NCBI GenBank assembly: GCA_913056475.1
Contig: CAJXMS010000028.1
Location: 1-13,309, forward strand
DNA: 13,309 nt
From: an uncultured Bacteroidota bacterium
Lineage (GTDB): Bacteria > Bacteroidota > Bacteroidia > Flavobacteriales > Schleiferiaceae
Direction of reading: 5' to 3'
Shown: positions 1-7,654 of the stretch, piece after piece
How the letters are laid out: each line of letters opens with the position of its first letter
Position numbering within the stretch: position 1 is the first letter of the stretch
Position numbers and translations under genes: made by a program
Notes under the pieces: model-generated
What the model was told of the DNA's origin: nothing
The model's input: the letters and a program-made list of their open reading frames with translations, nothing else
Database searches by the model: none

Positions 1-1239
1 CTAAAGTCCTTTTTAGTGACCGTAGCAGCAGGTATTTTTGTGGGGGGGCTGGCCGCGCTCTTCTTGCGCTGGCTCCTCAATAAAAATCGGATTCCCGGTT
101 ATTTGCGCAACGTGATGGCCCTCGGCCTGGTGATCTTTGCCTTCACCTTTGCCGAATTTATCGCCCATGAAGCGGGCCTGATGTCTACCACCTTCATGGG
201 CATCGTGCTGGCCAATACCCGGGTGCAGGAGCTCAAAAAAATTCTCAGTTTTAAAGAAGATGTAAGTATAATCCTCATTTCGGTACTGTTTATCTTGCTT
301 TCCAGCCGCATCAACGTGGCGCAACTGCAGAAGCTGGGCCTGGAGGCGCTGTGGGTATTTGCGCTGGTGATCTTCCTGATCCGGCCCCTGGGGGTGGTCC
401 TGAGCACCATCCGCTCGAAATTTAACTGGCGCGAAATTTTATTCATGTCCTGGATTGGCCCCAAAGGAATCGTGGCGGCGGCCGTGGCCTCCCTTTTTGC
501 CTTGCAGCTCACCACGGGAGAGAATCAAAATATTGAGGTGGCGCAGGCAGAACTCATTTTACCCCTTACTTTCTTAGTGATTGTGGGCTCGGTGATCTTG
601 CAGGGGGCCAGCGCCAAGCCCCTGGCCCGCTTGCTCAAGGTAGAGCGGGATGAACCCCGCGGGATACTCATTGCGGGGGCCAACGAAAATGCCCGTGCCC
701 TGGGCTGCTTTTTGCGCGACCACGGCCTGGACGTGCTCCTGGCAGATACCAATAAAAGCAACCTTAGCGAGGCCCGCCGCCAGGGCCTGGAAGTTTTTGA
801 GGGCAATATTTTGGGCGATAGCGTCCTGGAAGAACTGGACCTCACCAATCTGGGGCGCCTGATGGCCATCACCAGTAGCGCGGAGGTCAATAGCTTGGCC
901 CTCAAATACTTTGAAGATGAATTTGGCCCCGACAAGGTATACCGCATCAGCAGCAAAAAGGAACAGGAACTCACCGATATGGCCTTCCCGCCGGAAACGC
1001 TTTTCAATGCAGCGGTAGACTACCTTAACCTCACCCAGGCCCTCCGGCATTGCCAGGCGGTACAAGTGGCCGAATGCCCGGACCAGGAAGCACTGGCCCG
1101 CCTCAGGAAGGAGCACCGGGGCGCTATTATTCCGCTTTTTCACCTCCGGCCCGATGGGAGCCTGGAGGTTATTGCGCGGGATCTGCCCGATTTTACCAAG
1201 GGCGACCGGCTGGCTTACGTCACCCGCGATCGTTCTTAA
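1..1239 (+). CDS. Cation:proton antiporter (CPA family) with C-terminal RCK/TrkA-N domain, 5' truncated
   Basis: This is the 3' part of a membrane antiporter that would exchange Na+ or K+ for protons across the inner membrane. The reading frame is open from base 1, so the true start lies upstream; the GTG at 16 is only the first start codon inside the window. About the first 200 residues are hydrophobic helices carrying antiporter-type segments: HEAGLMSTTFMGIVLAN (about residues 57-73), a following ILISVLFILLSSRI helix, and FMSWIGPKGIVAAAVASLF (about 149-167). After a last helix near residue 200 comes a Rossmann-type RCK_N domain, from GILIAGANENARALG to about residue 320, typical of nucleotide-gated K+ or Na+ antiporters. 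Family members usually have about 600 residues, so roughly one third is missing. The next gene is convergent, so no operon partner is visible. The ion cannot be decided from sequence. Confidence 0.88.
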   Translation, partial: LKSFLVTVAAGIFVGGLAALFLRWLLNKNRIPGYLRNVMALGLVIFAFTFAEFIAHEAGLMSTTFMGIVLANTRVQELKKILSFKEDVSIILISVLFILLSSRINVAQLQKLGLEALWVFALVIFLIRPLGVVLSTIRSKFNWREILFMSWIGPKGIVAAAVASLFALQLTTGENQNIEVAQAELILPLTFLVIVGSVILQGASAKPLARLLKVERDEPRGILIAGANENARALGCFLRDHGLDVLLADTNKSNLSEARRQGLEVFEGNILGDSVLEELDLTNLGRLMAITSSAEVNSLALKYFEDEFGPDKVYRISSKKEQELTDMAFPPETLFNAAVDYLNLTQALRHCQAVQVAECPDQEALARLRKEHRGAIIPLFHLRPDGSLEVIARDLPDFTKGDRLAYVTRDRS

Positions 1240-1259
1240 AGAATGGCGCCCGCCCACCG

Positions 1260-1272
1260 GCCAGCGGCTGGC
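1260..1272. repeat. Small inverted repeat between convergent genes
   Basis: GCCAG and CTGGC surround a three-base CGG spacer in the 70-bp gap between the antiporter stop and the exonuclease stop. It is followed on the plus strand by TTTAAGG, not by a real T-tract. It could be a weak terminator for the antiporter, but the stem is only five base pairs and chance is a fair explanation. Confidence 0.2.
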
Positions 1273-1309
1273 TTTAAGGAAAGTTTATTTTCGAGGAGTG
1301 CAGGCTGAG

Positions 1310-2341
1310 CTAGGGCCCGCCCGTGGTTTCTTCATAACCCGTTGCTGCCCTTTCCAGGGACTCGCCTTCGTAGAGGGTTTCTACAGGCTGAGCGTCGAGT
1401 CCCTGCTCGCGCAGCCAGCGGCTAAAGATATCGGTATAGCCGTGGGTCGCATAGACGTGTTGGGCCCCGGTTTCGCGCACGGCGGTTTGGAGGCCAGGCC
1501 AGTCCGCATGGTCCGAGACCACGAAGCCGCGATCGGCGGCGCGGCGCCGTCGAGTGCCGCGGAGCGCCATCCAACCGCTGGCAAAGGCAGTACTGACCAC
1601 CCCCAGTTTGCGGCTCCAGGGGGTCCCGATGGCCGAGGGAGGCGCTATGACCAGCGCGCCCGCCCATTCCTTTTTTTGGGAGCGGCCGGTAATCCGCTGG
1701 GTAGGCGGGAGGCGGTGGCCATCCCGGCGAAGCACCTCGTTTACATTTTCTACCGCTCCGTGGGTGAAAATAGGCCCGATGGCCGGATCGAGGCCCTGGA
1801 GGAGCCGCTGGGCTTTGCCCAGCGAATAACCGGCCAGCAAGGATACTTTTCCGGCGGCCCGATTGGCTTGCCACCAGGCGTTGATGGCCCCTTCTACCTC
1901 GGCCGGGCGGGGCCAGCGGTACACCGGCAAGCCGAAAGTGCATTCGGTGATAAAATGATGGCAGGGTACCGGCTGAAAGGGCGTGGATAAGCCGTCGCTT
2001 TCCAATTTATAATCGCCAGAAACCACCCAGATGGCGCCACGGTATTCCACCCGCACTTGCGCGGAACCGGGGATGTGTCCGGCGGGATGAAGCGAAAACT
2101 GTACCCCTTTAATGGTAAGCTTTTTCCCGTAGCCCAGGGTTTGCAGCCTGATGCCCTTTCCCAATCGCTGCCGCAGCACCGCAGCGCTTAGATGATGGGC
2201 AAGATAGGCCTGATGCCCCGGCCGGGCGTGGTCTGCATGCGCATGGGTAATGATGGCGCGGCGCACCGGGCGCCAGGGGTCAATGTACACATCGGCCGGA
2301 GGGCAATAGATACCACACTCGTTAAAAATAAGAAGAGACAT
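1310..2341 (-). CDS. Ligase-associated DNA exonuclease (metallo-beta-lactamase/beta-CASP fold)
   Basis: This is a predicted cytoplasmic metal-dependent nuclease of 343 residues, the normal size for the ligase-associated exonuclease family. The metal-binding signature is complete: THAHADHA (H33, H35, D37, H38), HPAGHIPGSA (H89), SGDYK (D110), TECTFGLP (E133, typical of this subfamily), SDHADW (H278) and ATHGY (H300). The ATG start gives the family's usual N-terminus just before a conserved IYCPPADVYIDPW segment. Relatives normally sit beside an ATP-dependent DNA ligase and are thought to act with it in DNA repair. Here the downstream neighbour is a convergent antiporter and the upstream one a divergent polysaccharide gene, so the ligase must be elsewhere if present. 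C-terminal residues after about 325 are poorly conserved. The fold and family are secure; the natural substrate is inferred from the family. Confidence 0.9.
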   Translation of the reverse strand: MSLLIFNECGIYCPPADVYIDPWRPVRRAIITHAHADHARPGHQAYLAHHLSAAVLRQRLGKGIRLQTLGYGKKLTIKGVQFSLHPAGHIPGSAQVRVEYRGAIWVVSGDYKLESDGLSTPFQPVPCHHFITECTFGLPVYRWPRPAEVEGAINAWWQANRAAGKVSLLAGYSLGKAQRLLQGLDPAIGPIFTHGAVENVNEVLRRDGHRLPPTQRITGRSQKKEWAGALVIAPPSAIGTPWSRKLGVVSTAFASGWMALRGTRRRRAADRGFVVSDHADWPGLQTAVRETGAQHVYATHGYTDIFSRWLREQGLDAQPVETLYEGESLERAATGYEETTGGP

Positions 2342-2427
2342 ACCGCCTAAGACGCACAGTGCTACGCCTTGTTCGGGCTTCGGGTTGGGAAGATTGGTTT
2401 TTGATAAGCGACTACGGCAGCTACCCC

Positions 2428-2457
2428 TTGAGGATGCCCTTTTTTATGATAATTTTG
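2428..2457 (+). promoter_or_regulatory. Bacteroidota-type promoter for the glycan operon
   Basis: A TTG (2428-2430), 19 bases, then TAATTTTG (2450-2457) match the -33 TTG and -7 TAnnTTTG elements of the main Bacteroidota sigma factor with the usual spacing. It lies in the 120-bp gap between the divergent exonuclease and the glycosidase lipoprotein. Transcription would start near 2462-2466. That would make the GTG at 2462 leaderless and favours the TTG at 2483 as the translation start. I found no equally good match for the exonuclease on the minus strand. Confidence 0.5.
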
Positions 2458-2461
2458 AAGC

Positions 2462-3778
2462 GTGCCGGTTTCCTTTGCCTCGTTGATATTCCGAGCTTGC
2501 TTTTACAGCTTTTTATTCGGCAGCTGCCTATCATTCAGCAGCTGCAAAGAACCACCGCCAGGCGGTTCTCCCAAGGGCACTCAACTCATTTACGAAAACG
2601 GGGCCTACCACTTAGAAGTAAAAGAAAAACCCTTCCGGGTGCGGGGAGTAGCGGGGTGGCAAAACCTGGCCTTGCTAAAACGCATCGGGGGCAATACCAT
2701 TCGAACCTATGACACAACGCACCTGGCAGCCATCTTAGATTCGGCGCACCGCCACGGTCTTAAAGTGATAGCCGGTCTGGAGCTGCCAAAAAGCAAAGAA
2801 GATTGGTTTTACGGCAACGACAGCTTGGTGCAAGAACGCCAGGAGGAGATCGCCCGCTGGGGACATCGCTTTAAAGACCATCCAGCGCTGTTATTGTGGT
2901 GCCTGGGCAATGAACTCATTTACTACGACTGGTTGGATTGGCAGTTTGCGAGCGCTTATAACAAGCTGCTGCTAGCGCTCCATCGCGCCGATCCCCATCA
3001 TCCCGTAGGCACCGCCATGGCCAATGCCAGCGATCGCGCCCTTATTAATTTGGGGCTTAAAGTGGAAGGGCTGGATTTTATAATGTTTAACACATTTGGG
3101 CGGCTGCCCCGTCTCTCTACTGATTTACTGGGTACCGAATGGGCCTATGACGGCCCTTTCCTCATCGGCGAATGGGGAGAAAACGGCCCCTGGGAATCGG
3201 CCAAAACTCCCTGGGGGGCCCCCTACGAAGCGCCCAGCAGCCAAAAAGCCGCTCAAATAAAAAAACGCCACGCGCAGCTCCCCCGGGACAACCCCCGTTA
3301 CCTAGGCAATCTGGCCTTTTTCTGGGGCCAGCGGCAAGAGCGCACGCACACCTGGTTCAATTTTTTTGATCAAGAAAACCGGCTCAGTTCCACCGTACCC
3401 GCGCTGGCAAGGGCCTGGGGAAAGCCCTATCGGGCAAATGAGCCCCCGCAGATCCAAAACCTGGAAGCCAGCTTATCAAATGGCTACCACGCCTTCTACA
3501 AGCCCGGAAGCCCGCAATGGGCCCATCTTAAGGTAAAAGATCCGGAAGGCGATAGCCTGCATTTTCGCTGGACCATCCGGCCCGAGGACTGGTTTACCAT
3601 CAAAGGAGAAGCTCCCGCACCCACCACCTTGGGTATTCCTTTAGGCCCTTATCACGATTCGTTGCATTTTCAGGCGCCCCCTAAAAGTGGCCCCTACCGC
3701 CTCTTTGTTAAAGTAACCGATGGCCAGGACAATTTTGCCACGGCCAATTTCCCTTTCTATGTGGTATCAGGCTCATAG
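2462..3778 (+). CDS. Clan GH-A glycosidase-like lipoprotein (TIM barrel plus Ig-like domain)
   Basis: This is a predicted exported glycoside hydrolase or transglycosidase. Residues 1-28 form a short lipoprotein signal ending in FSSC, so Cys28 would be lipidated. Residues about 45-320 form a TIM barrel resembling the GH2 catalytic domain or GH72: the strand GGNTIRTYD (76-84), WCLGNEL (146-152) with acid/base E151, and IGEWG (235-239) with nucleophile E237. Residues about 350-435 form an Ig/cadherin-like beta domain (VKDPEGDSLHFRW). It lacks the N-terminal sandwich domains of classical GH2 enzymes. An in-frame TGA at 2456 makes the GTG at 2462 the outermost start; the TTG at 2483 gives a better signal peptide (MIFRACFY, with an early Arg) and suits the promoter. 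Its 3' end overlaps the synthase gene, implying coupled translation and a role in trimming or remodelling that enzyme's product. The exact GH family is unresolved. Confidence 0.82.
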   Translation: MPVSFASLIFRACFYSFLFGSCLSFSSCKEPPPGGSPKGTQLIYENGAYHLEVKEKPFRVRGVAGWQNLALLKRIGGNTIRTYDTTHLAAILDSAHRHGLKVIAGLELPKSKEDWFYGNDSLVQERQEEIARWGHRFKDHPALLLWCLGNELIYYDWLDWQFASAYNKLLLALHRADPHHPVGTAMANASDRALINLGLKVEGLDFIMFNTFGRLPRLSTDLLGTEWAYDGPFLIGEWGENGPWESAKTPWGAPYEAPSSQKAAQIKKRHAQLPRDNPRYLGNLAFFWGQRQERTHTWFNFFDQENRLSSTVPALARAWGKPYRANEPPQIQNLEASLSNGYHAFYKPGSPQWAHLKVKDPEGDSLHFRWTIRPEDWFTIKGEAPAPTTLGIPLGPYHDSLHFQAPPKSGPYRLFVKVTDGQDNFATANFPFYVVSGS

Positions 3779-6700
3779 CGCCAAACCGGTGAAAGAGCCC
3801 ACGCGCCGGGAAAAATGGATGCTCCGAAGCCTGATCCTGCTGGGGCTGGCCGGCATGGGCTTATTCTTGCATACCATCTACCAAGAGGAAGTGATCGGCT
3901 ACCGGCCCCTGTATTACCTGCTTATTTTTAGCCTCACTTTTTTGGCTTTTCGAATTGCCTATGAGTGGTACCACTACTTTTCCATTAGCAAAACCGCCGA
4001 GCCCCACCTCGAGAAGGATTTTACGGTAGATGTACTCACTACCTTCTGCCCCGGCGAGCCCTACGAGATGATCCTGGAAACCCTCGAGGCCATCCAGGCC
4101 ATAGAATATCCCCACACCACCTACCGCTGCGATGAGGCCAACGACCCTTACCTCATCGATCAGTGTAAGCGACTGGGCGTGGTGCACGTAACCCGAAACA
4201 ACCGGCAAAACGCCAAAGCGGGTAATATCAACAATGCCCTCCGGCAGGCTACCGGCGAAATCTGCCTCATCCTGGACCCCGACCATGTACCCGCCCCGGA
4301 CTATCTCCACCGGGTATTGCCCTATTTTCAGGACCCCGCGGTAGGTTTTGTACAAGTGGTCCAGGCTTATAAAAACATCAACGAAAACATCATTGCCAAG
4401 GGCTCTGCTCAGCAAACCTTCCAGTTTTACGGCCCCATGATGATGAGCATGAACAGCTATGGAACCGCCCAGGCCATAGGCGCCAATTGTACCTTTCGGC
4501 GGGCCGCTTTGGATTCCATTGGCGGGCATGCCCCTGGTCTAGCGGAGGATATGAACACCTCCATGAAACTGCATGCCCAAGGCTGGAAGTCCCGCTACGT
4601 GCCCCTGGTGCTCTCCCGGGGCCTGGTGCCCAATACCATTTCCGCCTACTATAAACAACAGCTCAAGTGGTCTCGAGGAGTATTTGAGCTGCTGGTAACT
4701 ACCTACCGGCAAAATTTCTCCCGCTTCACCCTGCGCCAAAAAATCCATTACGGCCTGCTCCCCTGGCATTATTTCTCCGGGGCGATCTATCTCATCAATT
4801 TTTTGGTGCCCATTCTTTCGCTCGTTTTGGGCCTTATCCCCATGAAAATTAATCTGCCCTACTTTTTCCTGATGGGCATGCCCTTTTTTGCCAGCATTTA
4901 CGTCGTAAGGCACTTCGTACAGCGCTGGGTAATGGAGGAAGACGAACGGGGCAACCACCTGGTAGGTGGGCTCCTGCTTATCGGCACCTGGTACATCCAT
5001 TTGCTGGGTTTCCTTTTCACTCTGTTGCGCCGCAAAGTTCCCTATGACCCTACCCCTAAAGACAACCAGGAAGAAAACATCCTGGGGCCCAACTTACCTA
5101 ATATAGCCATCGCTCTGCTTTCCATAGCAGCTATCGTTTATGGCCTATGGCTCGATTACAATCCCTACAGCCTTTTTATGGCTGGGTTTGCTGCCCTCAA
5201 CTGTGTCTTTATGGGCTTTATATTGCTCATTAGCTTTCAGAACCGATTTCGCCGCTTCAAGGCCCATCGCCACCAGCTAGCCCGTGCGGTAGCCGTGATT
5301 AGCTTCATTAAAAAGCAGTTTTGGATTCTACGTCACCGCTTTCTGTACCGCGGCTTGCGATTATTGGCGCTACCCTTGTTGTTAGGTTTACTGGGGCTAC
5401 TCTACTATTGGGGCAGCCAGCCCACCTTGCAGGAAATTAAGCCCAAAGCCTACCCACCACCTCAAAAAAGCCACCTTTTGGGCTGGTACTTGCCCGGTCA
5501 TGAGGGCCGTACCCACATCCCCAGGGCGCTAAACCTTGGGACTGACTTAGGTTTTAAACCCCAAATCATAAGCAGCTACCTTGCCTGGAAACCTCTAAAG
5601 CAGCAGCCTTTTCCCAAAGAACATATAGACAGCATTTTTGCCGCTCAGGCTTACCCGCTGCTCACCTGGGAACCGTGGCTGGCGCAATTCCCCCTGCCAG
5701 ATACAAGCAGCTTGCCAGCGGAGGACCTCAGGCGCATCACCCGAGGCCAACTAGACGAATATCTGGAAAAAATGGCCGCCCACTTCGCCCACTTTAATAA
5801 GCCTATTTTTGTCCGGTTTGCCCACGAGCCGGATAACCCCCAGTACCCCTGGCACAGCAAACACCCCCAAGCCGCCCGCCATTACCGGGCGGCCTGGCGC
5901 TACCTGCGCCGTTTTTTCCACGCCCACGGCCTGGAACAGCTTATCTGGGTGTACAACCCGTGGAAGGCAGCGCAGGCAGACGCCTATTTCCCCGGAGCCC
6001 AGCAAGTCGATTGGCTCGGCATTACCGCGCTCAACTACGGCTACGCGGTTGATAGCTCCTTTGATGCCCCGCTCCACCATCTTTACGAACCCTTCCGACG
6101 TACCCGGGCTTTCCAACAAGACCTCCCAGTGATGCTGGCCGAAATGGGTACCCTGCCCAGCCCTTCCGGAGAGGAAAAGTGGTTTGCCACCGCTGCCAAA
6201 AAACTTCAAACTTACCCCGAAATTCAGGCCTGCGTGTGGTTTGGCGCCACCCATGATCTTAACTTGCCCCCCGGCAAAAACGGCAAACCGCTTAATTGGT
6301 ATCAGCAACGCTCCGGCCTAGCTAAACTAATTTCCTGGAGCCAAAACGTAAGCCCCCCCCAGTCCATCCCTCAGGCAAACATTAATACCGCCCGGGAAAA
6401 AAGCACTCAGCCCTTTACCCTTACCTCCCTGGTGCACTACAATAAAGGTCAGAGCTGGTCCGCCAGCCGACACCCTTTATTCCTCAACACCGTCCGGGAA
6501 GATTTTGAAACCATCAAATCTTTGGGTATCAATACTGTCCTGCGCTACGGGCCCACCGTTTATGATCAAAACATCAAACGGGCCGCCCGCGAAAAAAAGC
6601 TGAACCTCCATTTTGGCTTTTGGGTAAAACATCAGCAAAGTTTTACGCAAAATAGCTCAGACCTCCTCCTGCTCCGTCAAGAGATCTTCCGGCAGATAGA

Positions 6701-7607
6701 GCAAGCTAAGCGCAGCTCCTCTCACCTGGCCGCCTGGCACTTGGGCAACCACCTGTGGAGCGGCCTGGCCCGCCGCTATGCTAAACCGCAGCTTTTCCAA
6801 CAATACCGCGCCTACCTTTCCTGGCTGCACCAGGTGAGTAGCGGTATCGCCCAGCGCGACCCCAAGGACAGGCCCATTACCATGGAACTTATGTATGGCC
6901 CAGACCTGGCTTACCGCCTCAAGTTGATCAGAAAACACGCCCCCAACATAGACGCCGTGGGCCTGCAGTTCCCCACCGACACCCTGCCACCCGGACTAGA
7001 TTCCCTTAGAGCGCATAGTCCCCTCCCCCTTTACATTCAGGGCCTCCCCGCCCAGAGTCTTAAACGCGCCCAAGCATTAATTAATAAAGGCTGGGGTATC
7101 GGGCTTCCCGCCTGGCAAGATGATGTTCGCGATAAAGGCATCATTACGGAAGGGCTTTTGGACTTCGAAGGGCGGTACAAAAAGGCCTACCGTGATTTTA
7201 CGGGTAAGTACAAACCAGCAGCCCCCCCACCACATGCCATACTCCCCACGGCGGCCATCCCCTATTCTGGGCGCTCTCTGCAATACAATGCCCTGGTATA
7301 CCATAATGCGCAATGGCATTTGGCCAAACAACTACCCGACTCCCTCCCTCTCTCTTATCACTGGTTCCTCGAAAAACGGGGCCCCAACGATCAAGTGCTG
7401 GGCCGTAGCTATCTGAAAAGCGGCCCTCATTTAGAATTAAAACTCCCCCCCCAGCCCGGTCAATATCAGTTGCGCCTTAAAATACAAAAAGGACAGCAGG
7501 TCCACTCTCAGTGCCACCCCCTGGCCGCCCCCTATTACCGGGGGCCCAAACTACGCGAACCCACAGCTAAAGAAGCCGATTATCGGCTTCAGCAAAGCAA
7601 AAAGTAA
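3759..7607 (+). CDS. Cellulose-synthase-like GT2 fused to a GH26-type glycosidase and a degenerate GH/Ig module
   Basis: About 1282 residues from the ATG at 3759; 3720 and 3819 are alternative ATGs. The first two overlap the preceding gene, and 3819 has a GGGAAAA leader. Two helices (about 21-41, 50-70) precede a processive GT2 domain (90-320) with D91, DEAND (D125), DPDH (D173, D175), AEDMNTS (E263, D264) and QQLKW (300-304). Five further helices follow, with a gating-loop-like YDPTPKDN before the last pair, then a basic loop and a final helix (534-551). By the positive-inside rule everything after it is periplasmic. Residues 573-860 are GH26-like with VRFAHEPDN (E690) and MLAEMG (E795). Residues 888-1150 are a second TIM barrel resembling the upstream lipoprotein but with LGNHLW and YIQGLP at the catalytic sites; 1175-1265 are Ig-like. 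No PilZ domain is seen. Likely role: synthesis, export and editing of a beta-glycan of unknown composition. Confidence 0.85.
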   Translation: MWYQAHSAKPVKEPTRREKWMLRSLILLGLAGMGLFLHTIYQEEVIGYRPLYYLLIFSLTFLAFRIAYEWYHYFSISKTAEPHLEKDFTVDVLTTFCPGEPYEMILETLEAIQAIEYPHTTYRCDEANDPYLIDQCKRLGVVHVTRNNRQNAKAGNINNALRQATGEICLILDPDHVPAPDYLHRVLPYFQDPAVGFVQVVQAYKNINENIIAKGSAQQTFQFYGPMMMSMNSYGTAQAIGANCTFRRAALDSIGGHAPGLAEDMNTSMKLHAQGWKSRYVPLVLSRGLVPNTISAYYKQQLKWSRGVFELLVTTYRQNFSRFTLRQKIHYGLLPWHYFSGAIYLINFLVPILSLVLGLIPMKINLPYFFLMGMPFFASIYVVRHFVQRWVMEEDERGNHLVGGLLLIGTWYIHLLGFLFTLLRRKVPYDPTPKDNQEENILGPNLPNIAIALLSIAAIVYGLWLDYNPYSLFMAGFAALNCVFMGFILLISFQNRFRRFKAHRHQLARAVAVISFIKKQFWILRHRFLYRGLRLLALPLLLGLLGLLYYWGSQPTLQEIKPKAYPPPQKSHLLGWYLPGHEGRTHIPRALNLGTDLGFKPQIISSYLAWKPLKQQPFPKEHIDSIFAAQAYPLLTWEPWLAQFPLPDTSSLPAEDLRRITRGQLDEYLEKMAAHFAHFNKPIFVRFAHEPDNPQYPWHSKHPQAARHYRAAWRYLRRFFHAHGLEQLIWVYNPWKAAQADAYFPGAQQVDWLGITALNYGYAVDSSFDAPLHHLYEPFRRTRAFQQDLPVMLAEMGTLPSPSGEEKWFATAAKKLQTYPEIQACVWFGATHDLNLPPGKNGKPLNWYQQRSGLAKLISWSQNVSPPQSIPQANINTAREKSTQPFTLTSLVHYNKGQSWSASRHPLFLNTVREDFETIKSLGINTVLRYGPTVYDQNIKRAAREKKLNLHFGFWVKHQQSFTQNSSDLLLLRQEIFRQIEQAKRSSSHLAAWHLGNHLWSGLARRYAKPQLFQQYRAYLSWLHQVSSGIAQRDPKDRPITMELMYGPDLAYRLKLIRKHAPNIDAVGLQFPTDTLPPGLDSLRAHSPLPLYIQGLPAQSLKRAQALINKGWGIGLPAWQDDVRDKGIITEGLLDFEGRYKKAYRDFTGKYKPAAPPPHAILPTAAIPYSGRSLQYNALVYHNAQWHLAKQLPDSLPLSYHWFLEKRGPNDQVLGRSYLKSGPHLELKLPPQPGQYQLRLKIQKGQQVHSQCHPLAAPYYRGPKLREPTAKEADYRLQQSKK
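7572..7590. repeat. Perfect 9-1-9 inverted repeat at the 3' end of the synthase gene
   Basis: GAAGCCGAT and ATCGGCTTC flank a single T, inside the last codons of the synthase and 15 bases before its stop. As RNA it could form a seven-base-pair stem with an AUUAU loop. It is followed by an A-rich stretch, not a U-tract, so it is not a canonical intrinsic terminator. It might attenuate transcription or mark a 3' processing boundary between the synthase and RidA units, or bind a dimeric protein. Confidence 0.65.
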
Positions 7608-7631
7608 GACCAGGAGCTAAGTAAAATTTAA

Positions 7632-7639
7632 TATTTTTG
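7632..7639 (+). promoter_or_regulatory. Possible -7 promoter element upstream of the RidA gene
   Basis: TATTTTTG matches the Bacteroidota TAnnTTTG -7 element, in the short AT-rich gap after the synthase stop. No TTG lies at the expected distance upstream, so the match is half a promoter only. If real, it would start a short transcript unit of RidA plus the subtilase, and it would rule out the TTG at 7637 as a start codon because that codon lies inside the element. Confidence 0.3.
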
Positions 7640-7654
7640 AACAAAAGCTCTTCT

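Noticed and set aside
2359..2712. Plus-strand frame of 117 codons overlapping the start of the glycosidase lipoprotein
   Set aside because: It is a different frame from the gene, has no recognisable domain, and covers the promoter and signal peptide region of a well-supported gene.
5751..6308. Long minus-strand frame opposite the GH26 module
   Set aside because: The plus strand encodes a complete GH26-like module with catalytic residues; the antisense frame is Gly/Val-rich with no known motif and is a by-product of GC-rich codon use.
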